From Caballeronia pedi (GTDB lineage: Bacteria > Pseudomonadota > Gammaproteobacteria > Burkholderiales > Burkholderiaceae), in assembly GCF_001544915.2 (NCBI RefSeq), contig NZ_FCOE02000056.1, positions 1 to 40,589 on the forward strand: a DNA stretch of 40,589 nt, read 5' to 3'. This document shows, piece after piece, positions 9,026-17,116 of this stretch (positions are counted from its first letter, which is position 1; every line of letters begins with the position of its first letter). The position numbers and the translations under genes are program-made. The notes under the pieces were generated by a model. That model ran no database searches. It saw only the letters and a list, made by a program, of their open reading frames with translations, and was not told the DNA's origin.

Positions 9026-10411
9026 CTACAGTCCGACATCGCGCTGGAAACGCGCGCGGTCGTATTGATCGGAGATGGCCGCCGCGAGCCGTTCGTGCAG
9101 CGCGCGCAGGCTGGCGGCGCGGACTGCCTCGCGTTTTGCGACGAGGGTGGCGATCGGACCGAGATAAACGGCGAGCTTGAGCGCGGCGGCCCGCACCTCT
9201 TCTGCATCGAGCGATGAGGGCGCCAATGCCGCACCATGCGCCGTGCCCGCGCTCGACCCGTCCGCGAAAGCAGCGACGAACTGCGCGCGGCCGCGCTCGG
9301 AAGGCACATGCGGCGCGAGCAGCGCGACGAGCGCCGGCAGATCCGGCGCATCCGCGCTGCGCGCCGCCGCGCGCCGCACCAGCAGACGCGCGACCGGCCC
9401 GATCTGCGCGGCGAGCCGCGCCTCGACCGAGGCGAGCGTGGCGGCGGGCCACATCGTGAGCGACGGCAACGACTCGCCGCGCCACGAGCCTGTCCCCGAA
9501 GCGAGCGCAGCGGCCGACGTCACCGGCTGCGCTTCGAGAATCGTGCAGTCGTCCGTGGTCGCGGGCCTGCCGTCCGAGGCATGGTGAAGCGCCTGCCGCA
9601 ACGCGTCGGCCGTCTGAAAGCGCGCGGCGGGAAGGCGCGACAGCGCGCGCATCAGCACGTCATCGATTCCGGACGGCAGCGCCGGGTTGCAGACGGACGG
9701 CATGCGCGGCGTCTCGTGCATGACCTGCCGCATCACTTCCGCCTGAGATGCACCCGCGAACGGCCGGCATCCGGTGAGCATCTGATAGAGCACGATCGCG
9801 GCGGAGAAGAGGTCGGAGCGCCCATCGACGGACTCGCCCGTGAACTGCTCCGGCGACATGTAGCAAGGCGTGCCGATCATCGCGCCCGCCAGCGTCAGCG
9901 TCGACGATTCGACATGTGCGACGCCGAAGTCCGCGACCTTCAGCCGGCCTTGCTCACTGACGAGCAGGTTCGCGGGCTTGATGTCGCGATGCACGACACC
10001 GTGCGCGTGCGCGAAGCCGAGCGCGGCGAGCAGTTGCGCGAACCAGTCGAGCGCGCGCGCGAGTTCGAGCGGACGGCCCGCGTCGAGCAAGGGCTTCAGG
10101 GCGTGTCCGCAGACCAGCTCCATCGCGATATAGGCGGTGTCGTCGGTTTCGCCGTAGTCGTAGACGCCGACGATGTTCGGATGCGTGAGCCGTCCGGCGG
10201 CCTGCGCCTCGCTGCGCAGGCGCGTCATCAGACTCGCGCGCTCGCCGCTCTCCAGCAGCTCGTGGCGGACCGTCTTCAGCGCGACATGCCGCTCGATATG
10301 CGGATCGAAGGCGCGATAGACCACGCCCATCGCGCCCGTGCCCAGCACCGCGTCGATGCGGTACTTGCCCAGTCGGGCGGTGCGCGGCGGGTCCATCGCA
10401 GCGGCTTTCAC
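9026..10411 (-). CDS. ppkA: Serine/threonine protein kinase (PpkA/Stk1-like)
   Basis: This is the predicted kinase of the T6SS signalling pathway. The kinase domain (about 15-280) is complete: glycine loop GTGAMGVVYRA, lysine in HVALKTV, catalytic loop HRDIKPANLL, DFG in VADFGVAH and SPEQ. At 461 aa it is much shorter than Pseudomonas PpkA. It has no clear transmembrane helix or von Willebrand domain. The C-terminal third instead holds two similar segments (about 330-378 and 409-458) sharing the pattern GP(V/I)A-x-L-V-x-x-R-x-A. It starts at GTG 10411, one base after the TGA of the heme/HAMP gene, with GAGG 6 nt upstream; an ATG at 10396 is the alternative. The tight coupling suggests the two proteins work together. 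Confidence 0.9.
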   Translation of the reverse strand: MKAAAMDPPRTARLGKYRIDAVLGTGAMGVVYRAFDPHIERHVALKTVRHELLESGERASLMTRLRSEAQAAGRLTHPNIVGVYDYGETDDTAYIAMELVCGHALKPLLDAGRPLELARALDWFAQLLAALGFAHAHGVVHRDIKPANLLVSEQGRLKVADFGVAHVESSTLTLAGAMIGTPCYMSPEQFTGESVDGRSDLFSAAIVLYQMLTGCRPFAGASQAEVMRQVMHETPRMPSVCNPALPSGIDDVLMRALSRLPAARFQTADALRQALHHASDGRPATTDDCTILEAQPVTSAAALASGTGSWRGESLPSLTMWPAATLASVEARLAAQIGPVARLLVRRAAARSADAPDLPALVALLAPHVPSERGRAQFVAAFADGSSAGTAHGAALAPSSLDAEEVRAAALKLAVYLGPIATLVAKREAVRAASLRALHERLAAAISDQYDRARFQRDVGL

Positions 10412-10412
10412 C

Positions 10413-11291
10413 TCATGCCTCGATCATCTTGAACGCTTCCACGAGACTCGTCTTCATGCGCGCGAACGACGCGGCGAGCGAAGCGATCTCGTCGCGGCCG
10501 CGCTCGCTGAAGTTCGCGCCGTCGAGTTGTCCGAGGCTGGCTTCATCGGCGGCGCGCGAGAGGGCGCGGATGCGCCGCGTGACGAGCAGATGCACCATCA
10601 CGTTCAGCGCAACCAGCAGCAGCACGAACACGGCGAGCAGCGAGCCGAGAAAGGTGCGCAGCACCGCGTTGCTGCGCGCGATGGGCAGCGCCATCGGCAC
10701 CGAGACGAAATCCGCGCCGATGACGTCGTGCATCGCCCAGTTGAAGCCGTTGTCGGGACCGTATTTGTCGACGAGCGTTTTCGGGGCGCGCGAGGGCACG
10801 CTGTGACATTCCATGCAGGCGGCGTCGTTGATGCGGTTCGGGCGCGCGATATACAGATTCTGCCCGGTCGGCGTGTCGCGCAGTCCGACGACTTCCTTCA
10901 GTTCGGGCTTGTCGTGCAGATGGCGGATGACATCCGCTTCCCAGTCCGAGGGACGGTCGCGCGGATTGGTCGGGTTCAGCATCGTCGAGCGATACGAGTA
11001 TCCCGCGAGGCGCTTCTCCAGCGTCATCAGCGTTTCGACGGCCGAGAAGGCCGGCACCGATTGCGGCACGAAGCTGTACTTGAGCTGCGTCTGCAGAAGC
11101 GGCGTGACTTGCGTCGCGGTGTAGTTCTGCGCCGCGCTCGCTGCTTCCATGAGGACGCGCGCGTTCTGCACGGTTTCGTCGATGGCCGCGCGACGCAGCA
11201 ACTCGCGCGCGGCGAATCCGGCCGACACGAAGCCGACGACGAACACCGCCAGAAACACCAGATTGAACTTGACGGCGAGCGACAGTCTCAT
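10413..11291 (-). CDS. Membrane c-heme sensor with Tll0287-like (DUF3365) and HAMP domains
   Basis: A transmembrane helix (about 9-30) precedes a periplasmic domain (about 35-200) of the DUF3365/Tll0287 type. That domain contains one covalent-heme motif, CMECH, at residues 159-163. A second helix (about 205-232) and a cytoplasmic HAMP linker (about 233-285) follow, and the 292-aa protein then ends. The layout is that of a sensor kinase or chemoreceptor lacking its output domain. The ATG at 11291 overlaps the fecR stop (ATGA) and has GAGG upstream; the kinase gene follows after one base. I infer that it passes a periplasmic redox or ligand signal to the kinase. The domain assignment is from recognition; the heme motif and helices are seen directly. 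Confidence 0.85.
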   Translation of the reverse strand: MRLSLAVKFNLVFLAVFVVGFVSAGFAARELLRRAAIDETVQNARVLMEAASAAQNYTATQVTPLLQTQLKYSFVPQSVPAFSAVETLMTLEKRLAGYSYRSTMLNPTNPRDRPSDWEADVIRHLHDKPELKEVVGLRDTPTGQNLYIARPNRINDAACMECHSVPSRAPKTLVDKYGPDNGFNWAMHDVIGADFVSVPMALPIARSNAVLRTFLGSLLAVFVLLLVALNVMVHLLVTRRIRALSRAADEASLGQLDGANFSERGRDEIASLAASFARMKTSLVEAFKMIEA

Positions 11292-12178
11292 GATTCCACC
11301 TCGGTTGACGGGTTTTGCGCGGGCGAAGGCGCGCGCCGGCGCGGCATGGCGGGAGGCGGGCACAGCACGCGCCGCCATTCGGGAAGCGTGCGCAGGTTCT
11401 GCCGCACCTGGGCGCGGAACGGCTCGCCCTGCGCGAGCGGCCGAAAGCGTGCGACGAAGCCACGCCGGATCGGCAGCGGCGCGCTCAGCCAGTCGGCGAT
11501 ATCGGCATATGTCGCGGGGCGGCCCTGCGCCCGCGCGACGAGCTTCGCCTTCGCGGGCGCCGCCGATGAAGCGAGCGGATCGCGAAAAGGCAGCGGCATC
11601 GCGGCGACGAACGACGTCGCGGGACGCTTGCCCACATCGAGCGGCTTGCCGGTCTCGCGTTCGGCGTAGTGTTCGCCGTCGAGCGGCTGATGCGCGTCGG
11701 CATGTTCGGGCAGGGCGAGCGTCATGCTGCCCGTTTCGATGAAGAGCGAAGTCATGTCGCGGCTCGCATGCAGTACCGCCGCGCCGTCGAGCAGGCTCGC
11801 GTCGAGCGCGGGCGTATCGATCGACAAGGGCCCGGCCGTGCCCGTGCGCGGACGCGCGATCTTGATCCAGCCTGAGAGGAGCGCGAGTGCATAGCCGTGC
11901 GGCGCGGCATCGATGGCGACGCGCGTGTTGGCGGCGAGCGCCACAATCGTGCCGTCGCCGTCCTCGATTTGCGCGCCGCCGTGTGCATCGGTGGCGAGCA
12001 GATCGCCCGGCTGCAGCGCGATGGGCGCATCGACATTGAACACGGTCGTCGCACGGATCAGCGTGACGGTTCCTTCGGGCAGCAGCATCGCCGGGCCCGC
12101 GTGCGCGCCGTGCAGCGCGCACAGACATGCGAGCGCAACGCCGAAGCGAATGGTTTGCAGCAGAGTCGGAGCGTTCAT
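11288..12178 (-). CDS. Secreted FecR-domain protein
   Basis: The 296-aa protein has a Sec signal peptide with a hydrophobic stretch and a likely cleavage after AHA near residue 27. A FecR-type beta domain follows (about 35-170) with the typical run GDLLATDAHGGAQIEDGDGT, AANTRVAID and the repeated LSGWIKI/ETGSMTL strands. There is no membrane anchor and no sigma-factor gene nearby, so it is not a classical FecI/FecR anti-sigma system. The C-terminal 100 residues are Pro/Arg-rich and contain LSAPLPIRRGFVARFRPL. The stop overlaps the start of the heme/HAMP gene. I infer a periplasmic partner or ligand sensor for that protein. Confidence 0.8.
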   Translation of the reverse strand: MNAPTLLQTIRFGVALACLCALHGAHAGPAMLLPEGTVTLIRATTVFNVDAPIALQPGDLLATDAHGGAQIEDGDGTIVALAANTRVAIDAAPHGYALALLSGWIKIARPRTGTAGPLSIDTPALDASLLDGAAVLHASRDMTSLFIETGSMTLALPEHADAHQPLDGEHYAERETGKPLDVGKRPATSFVAAMPLPFRDPLASSAAPAKAKLVARAQGRPATYADIADWLSAPLPIRRGFVARFRPLAQGEPFRAQVRQNLRTLPEWRRVLCPPPAMPRRRAPSPAQNPSTEVES

Positions 12179-12232
12179 CGCGGCGATGCCTCGGGGCGTG
12201 AAGGGGTTGCGATCATTGCATGCGCGCAGGCG

Positions 12233-13768
12233 CTATCCGTTCAAAAAGCCGAGCACGGCCTTGCGCACCTTCAGGTCCCAGGTCTGCTCTTCCTTGTGAC
12301 TCGTGGCGAGCGTGAGCAGACCCTTGATCATCGCGTCGTCGGAACTGAATGCGAAGCCCGCATCGCCCAGATAGTCAGATCCCCAGACCTTGAGGCTGTC
12401 GACGTACTTGCAGCCGGCCGTGAATTCCGCCTGCGTGACGATGTTCTCGTCATCCTTGAACATCGCGAGGAAGTGCATCTTGTCGCCGCAGATGCCGGAG
12501 TTCAGGGCGAGCACCGAGAGCGCCGGAATCGGCACCGCATAGCGCTTGAACCAGCCGTTGAAGGCGAGCGGCCGGGTATGCAGCGCGTCGCGTTGCATGC
12601 GTGCTTCCCAGTAACCCTTCGCCTGCTCGCAAAACCGCTTGATGCGCTTGATTTCCACGATCTTCCAGATCACCTTCGCGAGCGTTTCCATGATCGACAC
12701 GACCGCATCGATGATGGTCGACGCACCCTGGCTCGCGAACTGCAGGCCGAGGCTCGCGCCGCCCTTGACGAGGTCGTATACGCCGGAACCGATGCTCAGC
12801 TTCATCGCGCGCCTGATCGCTTCCACGATGGTTCCGGGATGCCCGGTCAGCAGTTGCACGTCGCGGCCTTGCACCCACTCGCGATACTTGGTGATGCTGC
12901 TATCGACGGTATTGGCGATGCCCTTGGCGATATCGAGGCCCGCGCCGATGAACGGCGCGAGCGTGGCGAGCAGCTTGCCGCACAGGAAATCGATGAGCTT
13001 GCGCAACAGCGCGGGCATCGTGTCGAGCGCGAAACCGCCGGGATCGTTGCGGATGTCCGCGACCTTTTCGCGAATCATGTCCCACAGTTTTCTTGCGCCT
13101 TCCTCGACTTTGGCGCGAATGGCCTCGTACAGCCGCTGCGCCGCGCTGCTCAACGCCGGCAACGTGAGCGTGGAATTCGTGAGCTGATTCGATTTCGTGA
13201 GCGTCGGTTCCTTGCGCTTCCTGATCTTCTGCTGCACCTGTTCGAGCGCGAGCGAGGCCGATTTTTGCACGACACTGTTGTCCAGCACCGCGGAGGCGCG
13301 CGCCGCCGCGACATTGGTGTCCGGCGCGAACCCGAGGCCGACGTTGGTGATATCGAAAGCGCCTTCCAGCAGCACCTGAAACGTGTCGTCCTCCAGTTCC
13401 AGGTTGCCGAAGAGGTACAGCACGCCGAGGCGTGCGTTGATCAGCGCCGGCGTCATGAAGTCCTGCGCGCCAGCCGCGGCGTCCGTGTCGCCTTTGCCGC
13501 GCAGTTGCTGATCGAGCAGCGTGAAGTATTTCGAGCCGTTGCGCGAAGCGCTTTTCCAGGCATCGTCGGGGCCGGCCGAAAGTTGCCAGCGCTCGTACGC
13601 CTGCACCAGCGAGTGGAACTGATGAACCGTCCGGTTGCGCTGATACATGAGGATCTGCTGATCCAGATCCTTCAGCGCCGCGCCGCGTACCTGAAGCAGC
13701 GCCGAGGTTCCTCTTAGCCATTCATCGTGGGGAACGATGTCGGGCAACTGGGCATAAGCGTAGGGCAT
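12233..13768 (-). CDS. Orphan 511-aa protein in the T6SS locus
   Basis: I do not recognise this family. The 511-aa protein lacks a signal peptide. The first 180 residues look alpha-helical and soluble, and a basic patch KIRKRKEPTL follows near 185. Residues about 240-370 hold two amphipathic or hydrophobic stretches rich in Gly, Ala, Ile and Val (FLCGKLLATLAPFIGAGLDI and GGASLGLQFASQGASTII). The last 100 residues contain GSDYLGDAGFAFSSDDAMI. Hydrophobic helices inside an otherwise soluble protein are compatible with a membrane-acting T6SS effector or a membrane-peripheral scaffold, but this is inference. ATG 13768 has GAGGAG upstream. It lies 52 bp after a 44-aa ORF and 54 bp before fecR. Confidence 0.85.
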   Translation of the reverse strand: MPYAYAQLPDIVPHDEWLRGTSALLQVRGAALKDLDQQILMYQRNRTVHQFHSLVQAYERWQLSAGPDDAWKSASRNGSKYFTLLDQQLRGKGDTDAAAGAQDFMTPALINARLGVLYLFGNLELEDDTFQVLLEGAFDITNVGLGFAPDTNVAAARASAVLDNSVVQKSASLALEQVQQKIRKRKEPTLTKSNQLTNSTLTLPALSSAAQRLYEAIRAKVEEGARKLWDMIREKVADIRNDPGGFALDTMPALLRKLIDFLCGKLLATLAPFIGAGLDIAKGIANTVDSSITKYREWVQGRDVQLLTGHPGTIVEAIRRAMKLSIGSGVYDLVKGGASLGLQFASQGASTIIDAVVSIMETLAKVIWKIVEIKRIKRFCEQAKGYWEARMQRDALHTRPLAFNGWFKRYAVPIPALSVLALNSGICGDKMHFLAMFKDDENIVTQAEFTAGCKYVDSLKVWGSDYLGDAGFAFSSDDAMIKGLLTLATSHKEEQTWDLKVRKAVLGFLNG

Positions 13769-13820
13769 GGAGAGGTCTCCTCGAAAATCTGAGCTTGTGG
13801 TTGAGTGTCGGGGAGAGCGC

Positions 13821-13955
13821 CTAGCACCACGCGATATCGTTCAGCTTCACGTAGCGGGTCTCGATCAGGCGGCCGCTGCGACTGCGCACGTCCACCCGAT
13901 AGATGCAGCCGAAGCTGAAGAAGTTGTGCTCAAGGACGAAGATTTCGCGGTGCAT
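13821..13955 (-). CDS. Small 44-aa ORF at the head of the signalling operon
   Basis: A 44-codon frame begins with ATG at 13955, preceded by a near-perfect ribosome binding site AGGAGG with 4-nt spacing, and ends with TAG at 13821-13823. The product starts MHREIFVLEHNFFSFGCIYR and ends LNDIAWC, with Cys at 17 and 44. Its composition (many Phe, Ile, Tyr, Val) is unlike the Arg/Ala-rich spurious frames around it, so it looks like a real gene. It lies 52 bp upstream of the 511-aa gene on the same strand and may be co-translated with it. No family is recognised. A partner or immunity-like role is possible but not shown. Confidence 0.6.
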   Translation of the reverse strand: MHREIFVLEHNFFSFGCIYRVDVRSRSGRLIETRYVKLNDIAWC

Positions 13956-14165
13956 GATGCCTCCTGTCGAGCCGTTCGCTGAGCGAATCGTGCCGATCAT
14001 GGTCGCCGTGGGATGTCGCGACCGTCGATAGCAAAACAGCGGGGCAGGAGGTTTTGTTCCGCGTGGAAGCGGCGATTTATTTGCGGGCGGGAAAGGAATA
14101 AATGCGGGTTTGAAGTGTCCGGCCGGACGGGTTTCCTGCCGTCATGGAGCACCGCGCGGCTCCAT

Positions 14166-14196
14166 GCGGCGCGCGGCACCGATGCACGCGCGCCGC
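14166..14196 (-). terminator. GC-rich hairpin after the porin gene
   Basis: Perfect 10-bp arms GCGGCGCGCG / CGCGCGCCGC flank an 11-base loop, starting 12 nt downstream of the porin stop on the minus strand. No T-run follows, so it may pause transcription or stabilise mRNA rather than act as a classical intrinsic terminator. Confidence 0.45.
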
Positions 14197-14207
14197 TGAA
14201 TTTTCGA

Positions 14208-15401
14208 TTAGAACTTGTGCCGGATACCCACGACTGCGACGGTTTGCTTGTTGGTGCTGGACGGCGTGGCGCCCACCAGCGCGGCGACGGCGGGTTTGCC
14301 GGTGGAATCGAATCCCGACACCTGCTCATATGCGACTACGGCGTAAAGATCGGTACGCTTGGACACGAAGTAGTCGGCCCCAATATTGACTTGATGATAG
14401 TTCGCACCTTCGATACCGCCGGCGCCGCCACCCCGTGTGTAGATGTACGCGAGACCAAGCAGCAACGAGGGCGAAACCATATAGCGACCGTTCGCCTCAT
14501 AGCTGTTGAACGAGGCGGTGCCGCGCAAGGCGGATTGTTGTGCTGTGAGCCCGCTCACCGCGACGCTGCCAAGATCGCGGAAGCGCGTATTCGTATAAAC
14601 GAAGCCGAGGGTTGCGGGGCCGACTGCGTAAGACAGGCCACCACCGAAAATGTCTTGCTCGCCCGCGGTGGAGTAACCCACGAATACGGGGCTTCGCATG
14701 TTGCTCGCGGTCGAACTGTCGTTCGCCTTGTTGCCCCAGAACGAGTAGTTCGGGGTATGTGTGGCCTGATAGCCCGCTGCGATCGTCAGCGGCCCCTGAC
14801 TGTATGACCCTGCCAGACCCCAGATGGCATTTCGCGACATGCTCCCCGCGATGTTCCCGAAGGAATACATCGTTCCCATGGAGAAGCCATGATAGAGCGG
14901 AGACTGGTACTTGACGGTATTGTTGACACGATTCGAGCTGTCCATGTTGTCCAGGTCGGCGGGATGGGATCCATAGCCGGTTCCCACGGCAGCCCATGTA
15001 TTGCCCGAGGTAAGCCCGGCAAAAAAATCGTACAGCGTCGAATACTGACGGCCGAGTGTCACCTGCCCGTAGGATTTCGAGATCACGCCGACGTACGCCT
15101 GCCGGCCGAAAAGTGTCCCGTTCTGTCCCATTGCGCCAGTTGTCGTGCTATATCCGGCTTCGATATTGAAGACTGTCGACATGCCTCCGCCGAGGTCCTC
15201 GAGTCCTCTGAAACCAAAGCGGCTGCCTGATTGATTCCCGCTGGTCATCGCGTACTGGCGATCTCCGTTCGCGTTCGAATTGAAAGTCAGGCCTGCGTCG
15301 ATAATTCCATATAGCGTTACGCTGCTCTGAGCCCACGAGGACGACGTCAGCACGCCTAGAGCGACAGTAATCAGAAATTTTTTATGCACGTAGTAGTCCA
15401 T
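14208..15401 (-). CDS. Burkholderia-type Gram-negative porin
   Basis: This is an outer-membrane trimeric beta-barrel that lets small solutes in. The 397-aa precursor has a signal peptide ending SSSWAQ, then the porin opening SSVTLYGIIDAGLTF. It has the conserved GSRFGFRGLEDLGGG and GRQAYVGV strands and a C-terminal Phe (GIRHKF) needed for assembly by the Bam machinery. The upstream mRNA lacks a clear ribosome binding site; an in-frame GTG at 15389 (VHKKFLITV) is an alternative start and would give a more usual signal peptide. It lies downstream of the MHS transporter gene on the same strand, separated by a hairpin terminator. A role in uptake for the catabolic island is likely only by position. 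Confidence 0.9.
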   Translation of the reverse strand: MDYYVHKKFLITVALGVLTSSSWAQSSVTLYGIIDAGLTFNSNANGDRQYAMTSGNQSGSRFGFRGLEDLGGGMSTVFNIEAGYSTTTGAMGQNGTLFGRQAYVGVISKSYGQVTLGRQYSTLYDFFAGLTSGNTWAAVGTGYGSHPADLDNMDSSNRVNNTVKYQSPLYHGFSMGTMYSFGNIAGSMSRNAIWGLAGSYSQGPLTIAAGYQATHTPNYSFWGNKANDSSTASNMRSPVFVGYSTAGEQDIFGGGLSYAVGPATLGFVYTNTRFRDLGSVAVSGLTAQQSALRGTASFNSYEANGRYMVSPSLLLGLAYIYTRGGGAGGIEGANYHQVNIGADYFVSKRTDLYAVVAYEQVSGFDSTGKPAVAALVGATPSSTNKQTVAVVGIRHKF

Positions 15402-15513
15402 AGCATTTCATTAAAAAATAGAGCTTTTGATGGATTGGGTGGACCCAGCGAAGTGTTGATGCGAAACTTGATTGAACAGCTCCGAGTTTGAGACGCCCAC
15501 TGTCCGTGCTGAA

Positions 15514-15538
15514 AGGAGGCGGCGTGACACCGCCTCCT
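15514..15538 (-). terminator. Intrinsic terminator after the MHS transporter gene
   Basis: Arms AGGAGGCGG / CCGCCTCCT with a 7-base loop begin 6 nt past the transporter stop codon. They are followed on the minus strand by a short T-run (TTTC). The weak T-tract lowers confidence in full termination. Confidence 0.6.
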
Positions 15539-15544
15539 GACTGG

Positions 15545-16861
15545 TTATAAGGGCAGATCGCGGCCGGCACGCTCGGGCGCGAGTAGCGCGCCTATGATCG
15601 TCAACGACCCTGTGACGACGACGATCAGCGGTACCGCGTAGACATTGGGCGCGCCGCCAGCGCTCGCGAGTATGGTGGAAGCGATGAGCGGTCCCAGTCC
15701 GGAAATGGCGCCGGCGCCGATCTGATAGGCGATCGAGACACCCGTATATCGGGTACGTGTGTCGAACAATTCAGAGAGGAAAGCGCCCATTGGCCCATAG
15801 ACCATGGAGTGGCCGATTTCGAGCAGAATGAGCGACGCCAGAACGAGCGGTAGGTACGCATTGTTGAGCGACCAGAACAGCAGGTACATGGCCGGTACAA
15901 CCAGTACGCTCCCGATGATCGCAAGCACGCGGCGTCCGGTCTTGTCGGAGAGCCAGCCAAAGAAGACGGTCAATCCCATCGCGACGAAGCCGTTGACGAA
16001 CTGGAAGAGCAGGATCGTGCTCACCGGAAGATGCAGCGCTCGCGAATAAGAAGTCGCGAACGTCCCGTATATCTGATACGAACACGCGCCAGTGGCAATG
16101 AAAATCGCGATGATCGTGGCTTTCTTGTGCTTTCCAAACAGTTCGGCGATAGGTAGCCGTTCGCGCTTGGCTTCGGCCGCCTTTTCTTCGGCCTTCAGGA
16201 AGACGGGCGTCTCTGAAACCCCCAGGCGCACCCACAAGCCGACGAAAACCAGTGCTGCGGATGCGAGAAAGGGGAGTCGCCAGATCCAGTACTGTGTTTC
16301 TTCGGGCAGGCGCGTGATGGCTGCAAAGATCAACGTTCCGATCGCGATGCCAAGCCAGATCCCGAAGTTGGCGAAGCTGCCCCAGTAACCTCTGCGATTC
16401 TTGCTCATGTGTTCGACGAGCATCAATACGCCGCCTCCCCACTCGGCCCCTGCGCCAAGTCCTTGGGCAAGCCGAGCAAGGATCAGCAGGACCGGCGCCC
16501 AGATTCCGATGACCGAGTAAGTCGGAAGGACACCAACGAGGAAAGTCGCCACGCCCATCGTGATCATGCTTGCGACGAGCACCTTCTTTCGACCGTAGCG
16601 ATCGCCGAAGTGTCCGCCGATGATGCCGCCGAGCGGGCGGATGAGAAAACCGCTCGCCAACGTGCCGAACGACGCGATCACGCCAATCGTAGGGCTGATG
16701 CTGGGAAAGAACTGGTGAGCGAAATACAGTCCCGCAGCAAGCCCGTAGATATAGACATCGAAGAACTCGATGGTCGTACCGAGGATCGTGGACATAATCA
16801 GGCGTCGGTGAGTGCCTGGCCGCACGGCGGGCGTGTCTATTACGGCGTTGGTCGAATACAT
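15545..16861 (-). CDS. MFS transporter, metabolite:H+ symporter (MHS) family
   Basis: This is a twelve-helix inner-membrane symporter, probably importing a small organic acid. The 438-aa protein shows MHS features: GTTIEFFDVYIYGLAAGLYF in helix 1, RPLGGIIGGHFGDRYGRKK between helices 2 and 3, and ARLAQGLGAGAEWGGG in helix 4. The central loop carries SETPVFLKAEEKAAEAKRERLP. MHS members carry alpha-ketoglutarate, citrate, shikimate and related carboxylates, which fits the acid-degrading genes of this island. ATG 16861 has GGAG 6 nt upstream. Two palindromic operators (16961-16974 and 17105-17116) lie in its leader region, so it is probably co-regulated with the catabolic operons. Confidence 0.92.
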   Translation of the reverse strand: MYSTNAVIDTPAVRPGTHRRLIMSTILGTTIEFFDVYIYGLAAGLYFAHQFFPSISPTIGVIASFGTLASGFLIRPLGGIIGGHFGDRYGRKKVLVASMITMGVATFLVGVLPTYSVIGIWAPVLLILARLAQGLGAGAEWGGGVLMLVEHMSKNRRGYWGSFANFGIWLGIAIGTLIFAAITRLPEETQYWIWRLPFLASAALVFVGLWVRLGVSETPVFLKAEEKAAEAKRERLPIAELFGKHKKATIIAIFIATGACSYQIYGTFATSYSRALHLPVSTILLFQFVNGFVAMGLTVFFGWLSDKTGRRVLAIIGSVLVVPAMYLLFWSLNNAYLPLVLASLILLEIGHSMVYGPMGAFLSELFDTRTRYTGVSIAYQIGAGAISGLGPLIASTILASAGGAPNVYAVPLIVVVTGSLTIIGALLAPERAGRDLPL

Positions 16862-16960
16862 TTCGTCTCCTCTACGCTCCCGGCCAGTTTACCGGGGAGC
16901 ATGTTGAACATCGGGCGCGGGTTGCTGCCGAGAGCGTTACTATCGGAAGGTTGATTTATG

Positions 16961-16974
16961 AAAGGTTAACCTTT
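16961..16974. promoter_or_regulatory. Palindromic operator AAAGGTTAACCTTT
   Basis: This is a perfect 14-bp palindrome 100 bp upstream of the MHS transporter start. Its core GGTTAACC is shared with the sites at 17105 and 27938, so it is a probable site of the island's GntR-family regulator. Confidence 0.6.
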
Positions 16975-17104
16975 AACTAATCATTGCCTGTACGTGAACG
17001 GCAGACTATCGGGGAAAACGCGCATCGTGGGTTGAACGAAGCCGAATTTCCGGGGGAATCAGAGAGGACAGTAAGATCGCAGCGTCACGAGGACATCATT
17101 CTTC

Positions 17105-17116
17105 ATGGTTAACCAT
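17105..17116. promoter_or_regulatory. Palindromic operator ATGGTTAACCAT
   Basis: This is a perfect 12-bp palindrome with the TGGTTAACCA core, about 240 bp upstream of the MHS transporter and 144 bp upstream of the 16961 site. It may act as an auxiliary operator. Confidence 0.6.

Noticed and set aside
9236..11669. Overlapping long plus-strand frames opposite the kinase and heme/HAMP genes
   Set aside because: They mirror clear coding sequence on the minus strand and lack recognisable domains.
11897..13717. 606-codon plus-strand frame opposite fecR and the 511-aa gene
   Set aside because: Composition is Arg/His-rich with no motif and no ribosome binding site, while the minus strand has normal proteins with good starts.
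13767..13982. 71-codon plus-strand frame near the 44-aa gene
   Set aside because: It is antisense to the better supported 44-aa minus-strand frame and has no family pattern.
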